A DNA stretch of 64,000 nucleotides, taken from assembly GCA_030428205.1 (NCBI GenBank), contig JAUIBK010000013.1, forward strand, positions 17,381-81,380, in the 5' to 3' direction. The first letter of the stretch is position 1; each line of letters starts with the position of its first letter. Shown here piece by piece: positions 24,930 through 33,571 of this stretch. Both the position numbers and the translations under genes were made by a program. Source of the stretch: a bacterium (lineage in GTDB: Bacteria > Bdellovibrionota_C > UBA2361 > RFPC01). The notes under the pieces were generated by a model that worked only from the letters and a program-made list of their open reading frames with translations, did not search any database and had not been told where the DNA came from.

Positions 24930-26125
24930 GGGGTCTCATTGCTACAAGCCTTCTCTTGGCTCCTCTCGTCAGTACCCATGTCGTCAGTGCGCATGCTGAA
25001 AACGCCGAGGAGAAGTCAGAGCATACTCCAGGTGATCTTCGTTCTTCTTCTCTGGCCGGTACTGGTTCTCTTGGCCTACGAATCGGTGCGTACAACCAGT
25101 CAGACGATGGAAAGGGAAACCCCTTTCTCGATGAAGAACTCACCGTCATCGAACCTGTTGTGATTCTTGATTACAATGTCTCAGAAAACCTTGGTGTTTG
25201 GACGAACTTTTCATACGACTCTGTATCGAGCGCATCTATTAAACGGCTCAATAAATTTCCTGATCAATCTGGTGCTAGTGGTGATTATTATTGGGGGCTT
25301 GATACCGGTGTTCGTTATAAGCTCTCAGACACTGAACGGGTGGGAGCCTTTGTGAGTGCAAGCACGGAGTATGACTATAACTCCCTCGGCTTTGGGGGTG
25401 ATTATGCCTTTGATTTTAACGAGAAAAACTCGACTGTTAAATTCGCCTTTAGTACCTTTTTCGATGAACTTGATATCATTCGGTACAATGGTCGTGAAGA
25501 AGGCACTGATGATCGCTTTTCACTTTCTTCTACAGCGACATGGTATCAAGTCATTGATAATCTCACCCACGGAGAAGTTGGGGGTACCTTCGGTTATCAA
25601 AATGGTTTCCTTGAAACACCTTATAATGCTGTCGTGATTGAAGACTCATCTCTTCCGCCCAACCCTTTTCTCGACAACCTTGCGCAAGGATCGGAGGTTA
25701 CAGAAGAGTTGGAGAGTTCACGCCTCAAGGGAGCGCTTTTTGGTTCGGTGCGTAGATATCTTACAGAGAGTGGTCAGGCCATTGGTGTGCATGGACGTTT
25801 TTATGCTGACTCTTGGGGAATCACATCTTTTACTCTAGAGCCCCGTTTTTATCAGCCCATAGTTGATGATGAGCTTTTTGCCCGATTTCGTTACCGTTAC
25901 TATACGCAGACGGAAGCTGATGCGTATGGAGACCACTTCTTTACAGCGGCAACGTATCGCACGCAAGATTCTGATCTCAGTGACTTTTCTTCTCATATGT
26001 TCGGAGCGAAATTTACCTGGCTTTTTTCTAAAGATCTAACCCTTGATTGTGGTGTGGACTATATGCTTCGTTCCGATGATCTTGATTCGATTTTTGGTAG
26101 TATCGGCTTTTTACAACGATTTTAA
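24920..26125 (+). CDS. DUF3570-like outer-membrane protein
   Basis: 401 residues from the ATG at 24920, overlapping the DUF4266 stop by 10 bases; a TTG two codons upstream is possible. Signal peptide about residues 1-27 (LLRGLIATSLLLAPLVSTHVVSAHA). The mature part is a series of amphipathic beta strands with aromatic girdles (TEYDYNSLGFGGDYAFDF, HGRFYADSWGITSFTLEPRFY), ending in a strand with terminal Phe (FLQRF) as in barrels inserted by BamA. It fits the DUF3570 family that accompanies DUF4266 and ApbE. Confidence 0.8.
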   Translation: MLLRGLIATSLLLAPLVSTHVVSAHAENAEEKSEHTPGDLRSSSLAGTGSLGLRIGAYNQSDDGKGNPFLDEELTVIEPVVILDYNVSENLGVWTNFSYDSVSSASIKRLNKFPDQSGASGDYYWGLDTGVRYKLSDTERVGAFVSASTEYDYNSLGFGGDYAFDFNEKNSTVKFAFSTFFDELDIIRYNGREEGTDDRFSLSSTATWYQVIDNLTHGEVGGTFGYQNGFLETPYNAVVIEDSSLPPNPFLDNLAQGSEVTEELESSRLKGALFGSVRRYLTESGQAIGVHGRFYADSWGITSFTLEPRFYQPIVDDELFARFRYRYYTQTEADAYGDHFFTAATYRTQDSDLSDFSSHMFGAKFTWLFSKDLTLDCGVDYMLRSDDLDSIFGSIGFLQRF

Positions 26126-26130
26126 ATGCT

Positions 26131-26607
26131 ATGAGATACCTTCTCTCTTTTGTTTTTCTCATGTTCTTTTTTGCTTCGTGTTCTCCGATGAGTTCGAAGC
26201 AGATCAAATATGACCTCTCCTCTCCTCTTGTTGTTTCAGATAGAGCGGGGAATGTACATGATATCAGCTCACTTTTAGACTCTGGAAAAGTTGTTTTGCT
26301 CGTATTTTGGCAGCCGTGGTGTTCCTCGTGTAAAGCTGAAGCACCTGAAGTCCAAAAGCTCTTGAGGAGATACAATGGGAAGCTCTCGGTCTTTGGAGTG
26401 CTTTCAGGGCCTGGAGATACAGTGGATGCTTCCGGAGTTGAGCGCTTTATGAAACTCACAGGTGCTACATATCCTAATGTGCGTGATACCAACGTTGAAA
26501 TAACGAAACGTTTCCATGTGCGGGGAGTTCCGACCATTATCTTGATCAAAGGCAATCAAGTGCTCTACCACGGAAGTCATGTTCCAGATGTCACACCTTA
26601 CCTGTAA
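26131..26607 (+). CDS. Thioredoxin-like lipoprotein (TlpA/ResA type)
   Basis: 158 residues. A lipoprotein signal ends at SC (MRYLLSFVFLMFFFASC). The redox motif is WCSSC in VFWQPWCSSCKAEAPEVQKLL and the cis-Pro is in RGVPTIILI. It is expected in the periplasm as a disulfide reductase or isomerase. It starts five bases after the DUF3570 stop and ends nine before apbE. The C-x-C and Gly/Cys tail of the DUF4266 lipoprotein would be an obvious client (inference). Confidence 0.85.
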   Translation: MRYLLSFVFLMFFFASCSPMSSKQIKYDLSSPLVVSDRAGNVHDISSLLDSGKVVLLVFWQPWCSSCKAEAPEVQKLLRRYNGKLSVFGVLSGPGDTVDASGVERFMKLTGATYPNVRDTNVEITKRFHVRGVPTIILIKGNQVLYHGSHVPDVTPYL

Positions 26608-26616
26608 GAGGTATCT

Positions 26617-27603
26617 ATGAAGCGGTTTGCTTTTGCCGTGTTCTTCTTTTTTTTACCTGTACTCTCTTTTGCTGATACGGCACTTGAAAGTGTCTCTCGA
26701 ACACTTGGTGTTATGGGCACGGATCTTAAGCTTGAAGTTTTTGGCGAAGACCCGATGACGCTTGAGAAAGTGCTCAATGACGCCGTAGTCGAGCTTGAGC
26801 GCATAGAGGCTCTCATGACAGATTGGAAACCTTCTCCACTCACTCGACTTAATGATCAGGCTGGTAGTGGTGCTGTGAGGGTGCCTTCGGAGCTTGCTTC
26901 GATTATCCGTCGTAGTCTTGAAGTAAGTAAGCTTACGGGTGGTGCTTTTGATATTTCCTATGGAGCTATTGGTCGTCTGTGGAGTTTTTCGCGAGAGGAC
27001 CCAAGACTTCCTAAAGCTTCTTCGATTCGAGCTGCGCTAAAGCTTGTGGGATATGAAAAGATTCAGGTTGATGAGAAGCAGCCTCTGGTTACCTTGCCAA
27101 GTGAGATGACGCTTGGTCTTGGTGGGATTGCAAAGGGGTATGGCGTAGATCGTGCCATGGGTGTGTATCTCAAGCACGGTATTGAACATGGAATTGTTAA
27201 TGCTGGTGGTGATCTCAAAGTACTTGGGAAGAAGAACGGCAAGCTCTGGGAGATAGCGATCAAGCACCCACGCGAGAGGGAACGAGTTATGGCACTCCTT
27301 CGAGTGTCCAATACATGCGTAGTGACCTCTGGTGATTACGAACGTTTCTTTGAGGTTGATGGAAAAAGGTACCACCATATTATCGATCCGCGTACAGGCT
27401 ATCCAAGCACTGGTGCGATGAGTGCAACGGTGGTCGCTCAGAGCGCTGAGTATGCTGATGCGCTTGCTACAGCGCTTACAGTGCTTTCACCTCAAGAGGG
27501 ACTTTCACTTGTTGAGCGATTGCACCGCGTTGAAGCTATTGTGGTTGGGCAAGATGGGCGTGTGCATGCAACAAGTGGCCTTCAAGGAGCTTTGCGTTCT
27601 TAA
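26617..27603 (+). CDS. apbE: FAD:protein FMN transferase
   Basis: 328 residues with signal peptide MKRFAFAVFFFFLPVLSFA. ApbE landmarks are TGGAFDISYGAIGRLW, LGLGGIAKGYGVDRA, GIVNAGGDLKVLG, the metal/FAD site HHIIDPRTGYPST and the Asp of AEYADALATAL. ApbE attaches FMN to a Thr/Ser in exported proteins. No obvious D-G-x-[ST]-G-A-[TS]-type acceptor motif is seen in the other three cluster proteins, so the client is unknown. Last gene of the four-gene cluster. Confidence 0.92.
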   Translation: MKRFAFAVFFFFLPVLSFADTALESVSRTLGVMGTDLKLEVFGEDPMTLEKVLNDAVVELERIEALMTDWKPSPLTRLNDQAGSGAVRVPSELASIIRRSLEVSKLTGGAFDISYGAIGRLWSFSREDPRLPKASSIRAALKLVGYEKIQVDEKQPLVTLPSEMTLGLGGIAKGYGVDRAMGVYLKHGIEHGIVNAGGDLKVLGKKNGKLWEIAIKHPRERERVMALLRVSNTCVVTSGDYERFFEVDGKRYHHIIDPRTGYPSTGAMSATVVAQSAEYADALATALTVLSPQEGLSLVERLHRVEAIVVGQDGRVHATSGLQGALRS

Positions 27604-27682
27604 GGCTTGCTACTTCCTGTGGCATTCTCGCTCCTGTCTGTGATACTTTTAGATTCTCAAAGTGTATTACCTTTAGAGCATT

Positions 27683-29068
27683 ATGGAATTTTGGATTATT
27701 AGTTCGTTTGTTGGTTTCCTCCTTGGTGGGGGTGTCGCGTTGATCTTTCTTCAGAGATCTGGCGTTTCCTCTCAGGAGTTTGAAGCACTTAAAAGTGAAG
27801 AGCGTATTTTGCGCGCAAAACTTGAAGATAGAGAAAACACCCTTCTTGAGTTGAAAGCAGTTCGCGAAGCAAAAGAAAGAGAGCTTGTTGAAGCCAAAGA
27901 AGAAGCAGCTGCACTCCGAAGCGAGCGAGCTGGACTCGCACAACGTATCGAGACGCACAAGGATGATCTCAAGCAGATGGAGGAGCGTTTTCGAGTTGAG
28001 TTTCAAAACATTGCTCAAAAGATCTTTGAAGAAAAAGCGAATACCTTTAAGACTCAATCCAGCGAAGCTCTTGGGCACCTTCTGAATCCCCTCAAAGAAA
28101 AGATTGGCTCTTTTCAAGAGCAAGTACAAAAGGCATTTCATACCGAAGCCAAAGAGCGTCACAGCTTAAAGTCTGAGATTGAGCGCATTGCCTCGGTAAA
28201 CGAAAAAATGACACGAGAAACTGAGAACCTTACTCAAGCGTTAAAGGGGGATGTGAAAGCGCAGGGGACGTGGGGAGAGGTTGTTTTAGAAAAAATCCTT
28301 GCCGAGTCAGGACTTCGCAAAGATGAGGATTACGTTGTTCAAGGAAAGGATCTTGGGATGAAGCACCCTGAAACAGGGCGTCCTCTTAAGCCTGATGTTG
28401 TGGTGAAGCTCCCTGATGAAAAACATATTATTATTGATTCAAAGGTAACGCTCGATTCCTATCGAAAATATTGCGAAACAGATGAAGCAGAACAAGAACT
28501 TCACCTCAAAGCTTTTATTCAATCTATGAAAGCTCATGTCAAAGGACTCGAAGAGCGTCGATATCAAGATACCGAAGGGTTAGGCACACCTGATTTTGTC
28601 TTGATGTTTATGCCGATTGAAGGAGCGTACTCTCTTGCGCTTCAAGCTGAGAGCGAGCTTCATGAATTTGCATGGGGCAAAAGAATCGTCATCGTTTCTC
28701 CCACAACGCTTTTTGTCACTCTTCGTACCATTGCACAGCTTTGGAATATTGAAGCGCAAAATAAGAATGCACTTGCCATCGCTCAAGAGAGCGGCAAACT
28801 TTATGATAAGTTCGTTGGTTTTCTTGAAGATATGGAAAAGCTTGGTAGCCAACTTCAAACAACGCAACGAACGTATAATGATGCGTTTAATAAGCTTTCG
28901 GCGGGAAAAGGAAACCTTATTGGGAAAACCGAAAAGCTTCGAGAGCTTGGGGCAAAAGCGTCAAAGAGTATTAAATCCCATTTAATTGACCAAGATGAAG
29001 AGGGTGCTGAGAGAGTGGCCGAGCTTGCAAAACCCTCTTCATCAGAGACGTTCGTAATCGGTAAATAG
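27683..29068 (+). CDS. rmuC: DNA recombination protein RmuC
   Basis: 461 residues. One N-terminal membrane span (IISSFVGFLLGGGVALIF), a long coiled coil (residues 30-190), then the RmuC nuclease-like core: GTWGEVVLEKILAESGLRKDEDY, LKPDVVVKLPDEKHIIIDSKVTLDSY, DFVLMFMPIEGAY and VSPTTLFVTLRTI. RmuC limits DNA inversions at palindromes in E. coli, which is of interest given the palindromic repeats in this window. It precedes the GNAT gene by five bases. Confidence 0.93.
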   Translation: MEFWIISSFVGFLLGGGVALIFLQRSGVSSQEFEALKSEERILRAKLEDRENTLLELKAVREAKERELVEAKEEAAALRSERAGLAQRIETHKDDLKQMEERFRVEFQNIAQKIFEEKANTFKTQSSEALGHLLNPLKEKIGSFQEQVQKAFHTEAKERHSLKSEIERIASVNEKMTRETENLTQALKGDVKAQGTWGEVVLEKILAESGLRKDEDYVVQGKDLGMKHPETGRPLKPDVVVKLPDEKHIIIDSKVTLDSYRKYCETDEAEQELHLKAFIQSMKAHVKGLEERRYQDTEGLGTPDFVLMFMPIEGAYSLALQAESELHEFAWGKRIVIVSPTTLFVTLRTIAQLWNIEAQNKNALAIAQESGKLYDKFVGFLEDMEKLGSQLQTTQRTYNDAFNKLSAGKGNLIGKTEKLRELGAKASKSIKSHLIDQDEEGAERVAELAKPSSSETFVIGK

Positions 29069-29073
29069 GGTGT

Positions 29074-29604
29074 ATGGACTTACAACTTGTGACCCCCTCG
29101 GTATCTTTTAAGGATTCTTACCTTGAACATGTCTCGGAATTTCAAGCCAGACAAGAGAGGTTTGTACCGTTTTCCATTTCCTATAACACTGATGACTTTG
29201 AGGCTTTGGTTCAGAAGTATGCTAACGAGAGAGCCGGTGTGGGTGTTCCTGATGAGTTTGTGCCTTCAAGCACATTTTGGCTTACCCTCGGCGGAAAGGA
29301 AGTTGTGGGAGTCTCAAATCTTCGACACGCTTTAACTGAGAGATTACGAAAAGAGGGAGGCCATATCGGTTATGGTATTCGGCCAAGTTTTAGAGGCCGT
29401 GGTTTTGGAAAAGAGATCTTGCGTCTTACACTGTACGAGGCTCAACAATTAGGGATTAATAAAGCGCTTATCACCTGTAATAAAAGTAATGCTGCGTCTG
29501 CTGGAGTCATTCTTGCAAATGGTGGAGTTTTTGAAGGCGAGGAATTCGTAGAGAGTTATGGTGATATTGTCCAAAGGTATTGGATCTCCTTGCCATCTTC
29601 TTAA
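29074..29604 (+). CDS. GNAT-family N-acetyltransferase
   Basis: 176 residues. The acetyl-CoA loop is IRPSFRGRGFGKEILRLTL (motif A, R-x2-G-x-G-[KR]), preceded by GGHIGYG and followed by NKSNAASAGVILANGG. This resembles the subgroup acting on small molecules or antibiotics, with the substrate unknown. It starts five bases after rmuC, probably the same transcript, and ends 14 bases before repeat element C. Confidence 0.85.
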   Translation: MDLQLVTPSVSFKDSYLEHVSEFQARQERFVPFSISYNTDDFEALVQKYANERAGVGVPDEFVPSSTFWLTLGGKEVVGVSNLRHALTERLRKEGGHIGYGIRPSFRGRGFGKEILRLTLYEAQQLGINKALITCNKSNAASAGVILANGGVFEGEEFVESYGDIVQRYWISLPSS

Positions 29605-29617
29605 GAGTGTTATGACA

Positions 29618-29834
29618 CTAGTGCACTGTAAACTATATTTTGAGCATTTGAATTTTGGTGGCATAGCACTAGCCAGCCGTATTGTCCCTCTCCGACTACG
29701 CTCTTCGAGCTTCGTCGAGACCCAAGGTCTAAGGACCACGTCGTAGCCTTGGCGAAGACGGGCGGGGGGGGTGCCATTCGGCGAAAAAGTGTTCCTCCCC
29801 GTTAGGTGAAAAAACTTTTTGGTCGGAAGACTAG
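29618..29834. repeat. Palindromic element, copy C (CTAG ends)
   Basis: 217 bp in the orientation of copy B. It starts CTAGTGCACTG and ends GTCGGAAGACTAG. The left hairpin has diverged in sequence compared with B, while the CATAGCACTAGCCAGCCGTATTG junction, the core and the right end remain. It sits between the convergent GNAT gene and the HExxH protein gene. Confidence 0.85.
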
Positions 29835-29880
29835 CTCTGATTGATTGCTTCTCTATCTGTTTAGAGACGAAAGGAATTAT

Positions 29881-30918
29881 CTATGAATCTTTGAGCTTCA
29901 TTTGCAGATCCTTTATTTCATCGGAGAGACGTTTATTGTCTTCAATAATCTCATAGAGTGCAGGATCAAGCTCTCCAGGAACTGTTAGCATTTGCCAAGC
30001 TTGTACAAAGTCGCCATCTGTGAGCGTGAGAGCCGCATCACACAGTGCGCCTCCCTCAACAAAGCCATAGTCAGTGTCTCCGCTTAGGTGTTGGTTGACA
30101 AATGATTCGAGATTACCTCCGAGAAAGAATCGAGCTTGAGGATCCGACACCTGGGCAGCCACGCTCAAACGAAATAAAATGGCAACGGCCTCTTCGCGAA
30201 CCCGAGTTTCATATGAGGATGCCTCCCAGAAAGGAAGAGTGGTAAACTTCTCTTCATTGAGTCGAAATACGAGGTGTCCTACTTCGTGAATGAGTGTGCC
30301 TGTGGTTTCGTAGAAGTTTGCTTTATCAGAGGGAAATGTTGAAGACCAGTTTGCAACGACATTTTCTGAGAGACTGTTTGCTGTTCCAGAGATATATGAG
30401 CCAGAATTTTCGTCGATTGTGAAAGTTACTGAAGGAGGTAGTTTTTTCCCGAGCGCTGACTCGCAGAGCGCTCGCGCCAGTTCAATGGATGTCTGCGGGG
30501 AGTACTCTTCTGGTAAAGCAATAGAGGACGGAGTTGTTTTCTTTGTAATCGGTGCTTCAGGTGGAGTCGGCGAAATATTATGGAGTTTGGAGAGTAGCAA
30601 TTCTTTATACGAACTATTCATCACGGAATAAGTCATTTGAGAGTAGGAGTGCAGAGGTACATTTGGTTGCAATCCAAAGTGAGGATTTTCCAAATTCCCC
30701 CATCTTTGATTCCACGTCTTAGCCAAGGAGACTTGAAGCCCCCGTCCAGCTCCTCCGAGAATGACAGCTCCTGCGCCAAGAGCTATGGCGACCTTTGTTA
30801 ATCGAGGGTGTTTTTGAAGCGGTCCTTCAGAAGACTTTCTTGGATTATCAGATACATCGGGAGCTTCCTGCGTCTCAGGAGTCGAATGGCGAGATGAAGG
30901 TGCAAAGAGAGAAGACAT
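29881..30918 (-). CDS. Membrane-anchored protein with HExxH motif
   Basis: 345 residues. Residues 1-40 are cytoplasmic and basic, 41-65 form a Gly/Ala-rich span (VAIALGAGAVILGGAGRGLQVSLA), and the rest is extracytoplasmic. ETTGTLIHEVGHLVFRLNEE carries a HEVGH zinc-protease-type motif, with Glu residues about 30 further on that could be the third ligand. Otherwise no family is recognised. A short coiled coil (EIIEDNKRLSDEIKDLQMKL) closes the protein. The gene starts six bases after lnt, so it is likely cotranscribed with it. Confidence 0.6.
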   Translation of the reverse strand: MSSLFAPSSRHSTPETQEAPDVSDNPRKSSEGPLQKHPRLTKVAIALGAGAVILGGAGRGLQVSLAKTWNQRWGNLENPHFGLQPNVPLHSYSQMTYSVMNSSYKELLLSKLHNISPTPPEAPITKKTTPSSIALPEEYSPQTSIELARALCESALGKKLPPSVTFTIDENSGSYISGTANSLSENVVANWSSTFPSDKANFYETTGTLIHEVGHLVFRLNEEKFTTLPFWEASSYETRVREEAVAILFRLSVAAQVSDPQARFFLGGNLESFVNQHLSGDTDYGFVEGGALCDAALTLTDGDFVQAWQMLTVPGELDPALYEIIEDNKRLSDEIKDLQMKLKDS

Positions 30919-30924
30919 ATGACC

Positions 30925-32484
30925 CTACGTTTCCCCCTGTTTGATAGTCCCACTATAAATATACCAAAAAACAGATGCTAAGAGAAAGCATGAGAAGAAG
31001 AGCTGTAGAGGGAGCGCTCCTATTCGTGTAAAGAGCGTTCGGTGAGACAGAAGGGGGATTTTGTCTTGTACGAGCACACCTTCGTGATAAGGAGCTATTT
31101 CTCCTATAACTCTTCCAAAGGGGTCAATTGCTTGTGTCATTCCGACAGATGCTGCGCGCAGGAGATATCTTCCGTTTTCTATAGCTCTCCAGCTTGCTAG
31201 AAGGGCGTGTAGATGAATTGTTTGAGGGGCAGGAAACCATTGGCTATTAGAGAGGCCCACAAGCAACTGGGCGTTATTCTCGTTGAGGGTTTGTTGGAAG
31301 AGAGAAGGCCAGAGATCCTCGTAGCATATCAGTGAGCTGAGCGAATATGAAGCCCCAGTGCTTTGACGTGCTCGTCCTCGAGGGCGTTCTACAGTTGTGA
31401 CAGTTCCTTTTGTTCCTGGAAGGAAGTTTCTCTCGCCAAACACGTCAGTGAGGAAGGGGAATGTATGTTTGAAGGGAACATCTTCAGCAAAAGGAAAGGT
31501 TTTTCGTTTGTGATATTCGTGAGAGAGTTTCTCCCCAGGAGAGAGAAGTAGTGTGCTTACCTGAGTAAATCTCTCTGTCTGATCTGGTGGGACCAACGAG
31601 GTTCGGCCTGCAAACAGCAGGGGACGTCGGATCGGAAATGTTTTTGTTCCAAAATGAGCAGGAAAGTTTGTTCTGCTTTGAGGTATGACTCCTGCATACG
31701 CTCCTTCTGGCCAAAGGAGGAGATCTGGCTGAGGCATCACTGATTGTGAAAGTGTAAGGTAGGTCTTTACCTTCTCTTCGATTTGCTGAGAACTTGTTTC
31801 TCTTTCAATAGCATCGTTGCCTTGGACAAGTGCGACTCGAATGGTCGGTGATTGTTCAATCTCATTGTTCAATCGCGTTGCTCGTGAGTTCTGAAAGATA
31901 AAGAGAGCTGTGCTCATAGCACATAGGAGAACAGTGCGTTTCCACAGTTCACCGCTTTTCCATGGAACCAAACAGATACCGAGTAGACTCAAGACGACGA
32001 GAGAGACAAAGGAGACTCCTAAGAGCTCTCCAGGGCCAGACAGTATTTCGACTCCTCTTAGAAATGCACCTATGTTCCAGGGGAATGGCGTTGGGAAGAG
32101 AGCTTCGATACTACACCAAGCAAGAGCTGGTAAGAGCCAAGGGGTTACCTTGGGCGCAATACGGAGAATAAAAAATACAAGAGGAAACTGAAGCCCCAGG
32201 TAGAGAGCAGAGAGGCAATATCCAGCAATAGCATACTGAGGTTCTAAGGAAATATGCGAGAAGTAAAGGAGTATTGCCTCTGGCATCCAGCTGAGTGCCA
32301 GAAGGTAGAAAATGACTCCTGCAAGATAGAATGTTTTAAGAGAGATCTCCTTTTGATTCTTGGAAGCAAGGCGTATGAAACCCGCGGATCCGAGTAGCGT
32401 CGAGCATGCTCCAAGCGTTGTTCCAGGAAAAGAGAACGCAACAAGCCAAGCAAGGAGCCAGAAAATAAGGAGCAATATGGACAT
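30925..32484 (-). CDS. lnt: Apolipoprotein N-acyltransferase
   Basis: 519 residues. Five to seven N-terminal membrane segments are followed by a nitrilase-like domain. The catalytic Glu is in LLLWPEGAY, the Lys region is EYHKRKTFPFAE and the Cys is in LICYEDLWPSLF, with a further span at the C-terminus. Lnt adds the third acyl chain to lipoproteins in the inner membrane, consistent with the many lipoprotein genes in this window. It is followed by the HExxH protein gene after six bases. Confidence 0.93.
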   Translation of the reverse strand: MSILLLIFWLLAWLVAFSFPGTTLGACSTLLGSAGFIRLASKNQKEISLKTFYLAGVIFYLLALSWMPEAILLYFSHISLEPQYAIAGYCLSALYLGLQFPLVFFILRIAPKVTPWLLPALAWCSIEALFPTPFPWNIGAFLRGVEILSGPGELLGVSFVSLVVLSLLGICLVPWKSGELWKRTVLLCAMSTALFIFQNSRATRLNNEIEQSPTIRVALVQGNDAIERETSSQQIEEKVKTYLTLSQSVMPQPDLLLWPEGAYAGVIPQSRTNFPAHFGTKTFPIRRPLLFAGRTSLVPPDQTERFTQVSTLLLSPGEKLSHEYHKRKTFPFAEDVPFKHTFPFLTDVFGERNFLPGTKGTVTTVERPRGRARQSTGASYSLSSLICYEDLWPSLFQQTLNENNAQLLVGLSNSQWFPAPQTIHLHALLASWRAIENGRYLLRAASVGMTQAIDPFGRVIGEIAPYHEGVLVQDKIPLLSHRTLFTRIGALPLQLFFSCFLLASVFWYIYSGTIKQGET

Positions 32485-32499
32485 GGAATCAGAGGTAGG

Positions 32500-32538
32500 A
32501 TTCGTGCCCTCCTGCGTGAGAGCAAGGAGGGCACGAAT
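32500..32538 (-). terminator. Rho-independent-type hairpin
   Basis: ATTCGTGCCCTCC (32500-32512) pairs perfectly with GGAGGGCACGAAT (32526-32538) around a 13-base loop. It lies directly after the stop of the secreted ACP-like protein gene (minus strand) and 16 bases before the lnt start. Confidence 0.7.
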
Positions 32539-32546
32539 GATTAATG

Positions 32547-33323
32547 CTAGCTTACTGCTACGTTAGCGATACAATCAATAAGATCACCGACTGTATGCAT
32601 ATTATCCACGACATTATCTTCAACATCGACAGAAAAATTAAGTCCCATGCTGTCAGCAATAGCTCTGACGTCCTCCCAGCTTGCGTCAAGATCATCATAG
32701 AGGTCGAGATCTGCTGAGTAGGGAGCTTCGTTGCCTCCTAGTTGATAGGCAAGTGCTTGACCTACCATCGTCTGGGCTTGGTCGAGAATATAATTGCCCT
32801 GATCGATAGAAACAGCACAGGCCTCCTCGAAGTTTCCTCCATGACTTTCTACGGTCATGCGGTTAGATGCACCTGGACTCTTTTGAAAATGGTCGCGATC
32901 TCCAGATGGGGCCGAATTGATTGTTGATGCGGGAATAAGAAAGCAACCAAGATCGGAGCTATAGCTTACTGTTCCCACAGGTGGCGCGAGGAGTCCATTG
33001 GCATGGTTCGGATATGCATCATCATGAGCTCCAGGTGCGCACTGCTCAAGAGCGTCTCTCTCATTACTACATCCAGCAGCTGGCGGAGTATTGAGGCAAG
33101 CCTCGTACGCATTACATTCATCACGACACTCAACGTAGTTCTCACCACTTGGACCAAACGGGCCATTGAGGCTACAATCTAAATAATCTCCAGGCTGAGG
33201 TGTTCTGCTACATCCTCTGAGTCCTGCTGATGCGGTTAGAGGATAGAGCGAGAGAGTAAAGAAGAGAAGAATGAGGGAATAGGTGAGTTTTTGCCGATTA
33301 ATAGGCAAGCAAATACTGTTCAC
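32547..33323 (-). CDS. Secreted protein with acyl-carrier-protein-like C-terminus
   Basis: 258 residues; GTG start with a strong AGGAGG site. Signal peptide about 1-33 (ILLFFTLSLYPLTASA). Residues 34-120 are Cys-rich (CSRTPQPGDYLDC, CRDECNAYEAC). The last 55 residues, DDLDASWEDVRAIADSMGL through DNMHTVGDLIDCI, follow the helix II-III-IV pattern of acyl carrier proteins, but no D-S-L attachment serine is in place. An exported ACP-like domain without the attachment serine is unexpected. It ends in a clear terminator. Function unknown. Confidence 0.6.
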   Translation of the reverse strand: MNSICLPINRQKLTYSLILLFFTLSLYPLTASAGLRGCSRTPQPGDYLDCSLNGPFGPSGENYVECRDECNAYEACLNTPPAAGCSNERDALEQCAPGAHDDAYPNHANGLLAPPVGTVSYSSDLGCFLIPASTINSAPSGDRDHFQKSPGASNRMTVESHGGNFEEACAVSIDQGNYILDQAQTMVGQALAYQLGGNEAPYSADLDLYDDLDASWEDVRAIADSMGLNFSVDVEDNVVDNMHTVGDLIDCIANVAVS

Positions 33324-33571
33324 AGTACCTCCTAAAGAAAAGTTACAATTTGGTATAAAGACGGAACCGTCAAGAACAGAAAATCACAGCAACAATAATT
33401 TTGATTCTTAAGAACCTGTGATTCTAGAAAAGCTCTTCCCCCAAAGAACTTTGAAGGAGTATCTAAAAGTAGGGTGAAAAGAGCAAGAAATTTCTCTTGT
33501 TTTGTTGTTCAGTAACTTACAGCTTCTCCTCGTGATATTGGGCGATATAGCTTAAGTCATTGAAAACTCTA

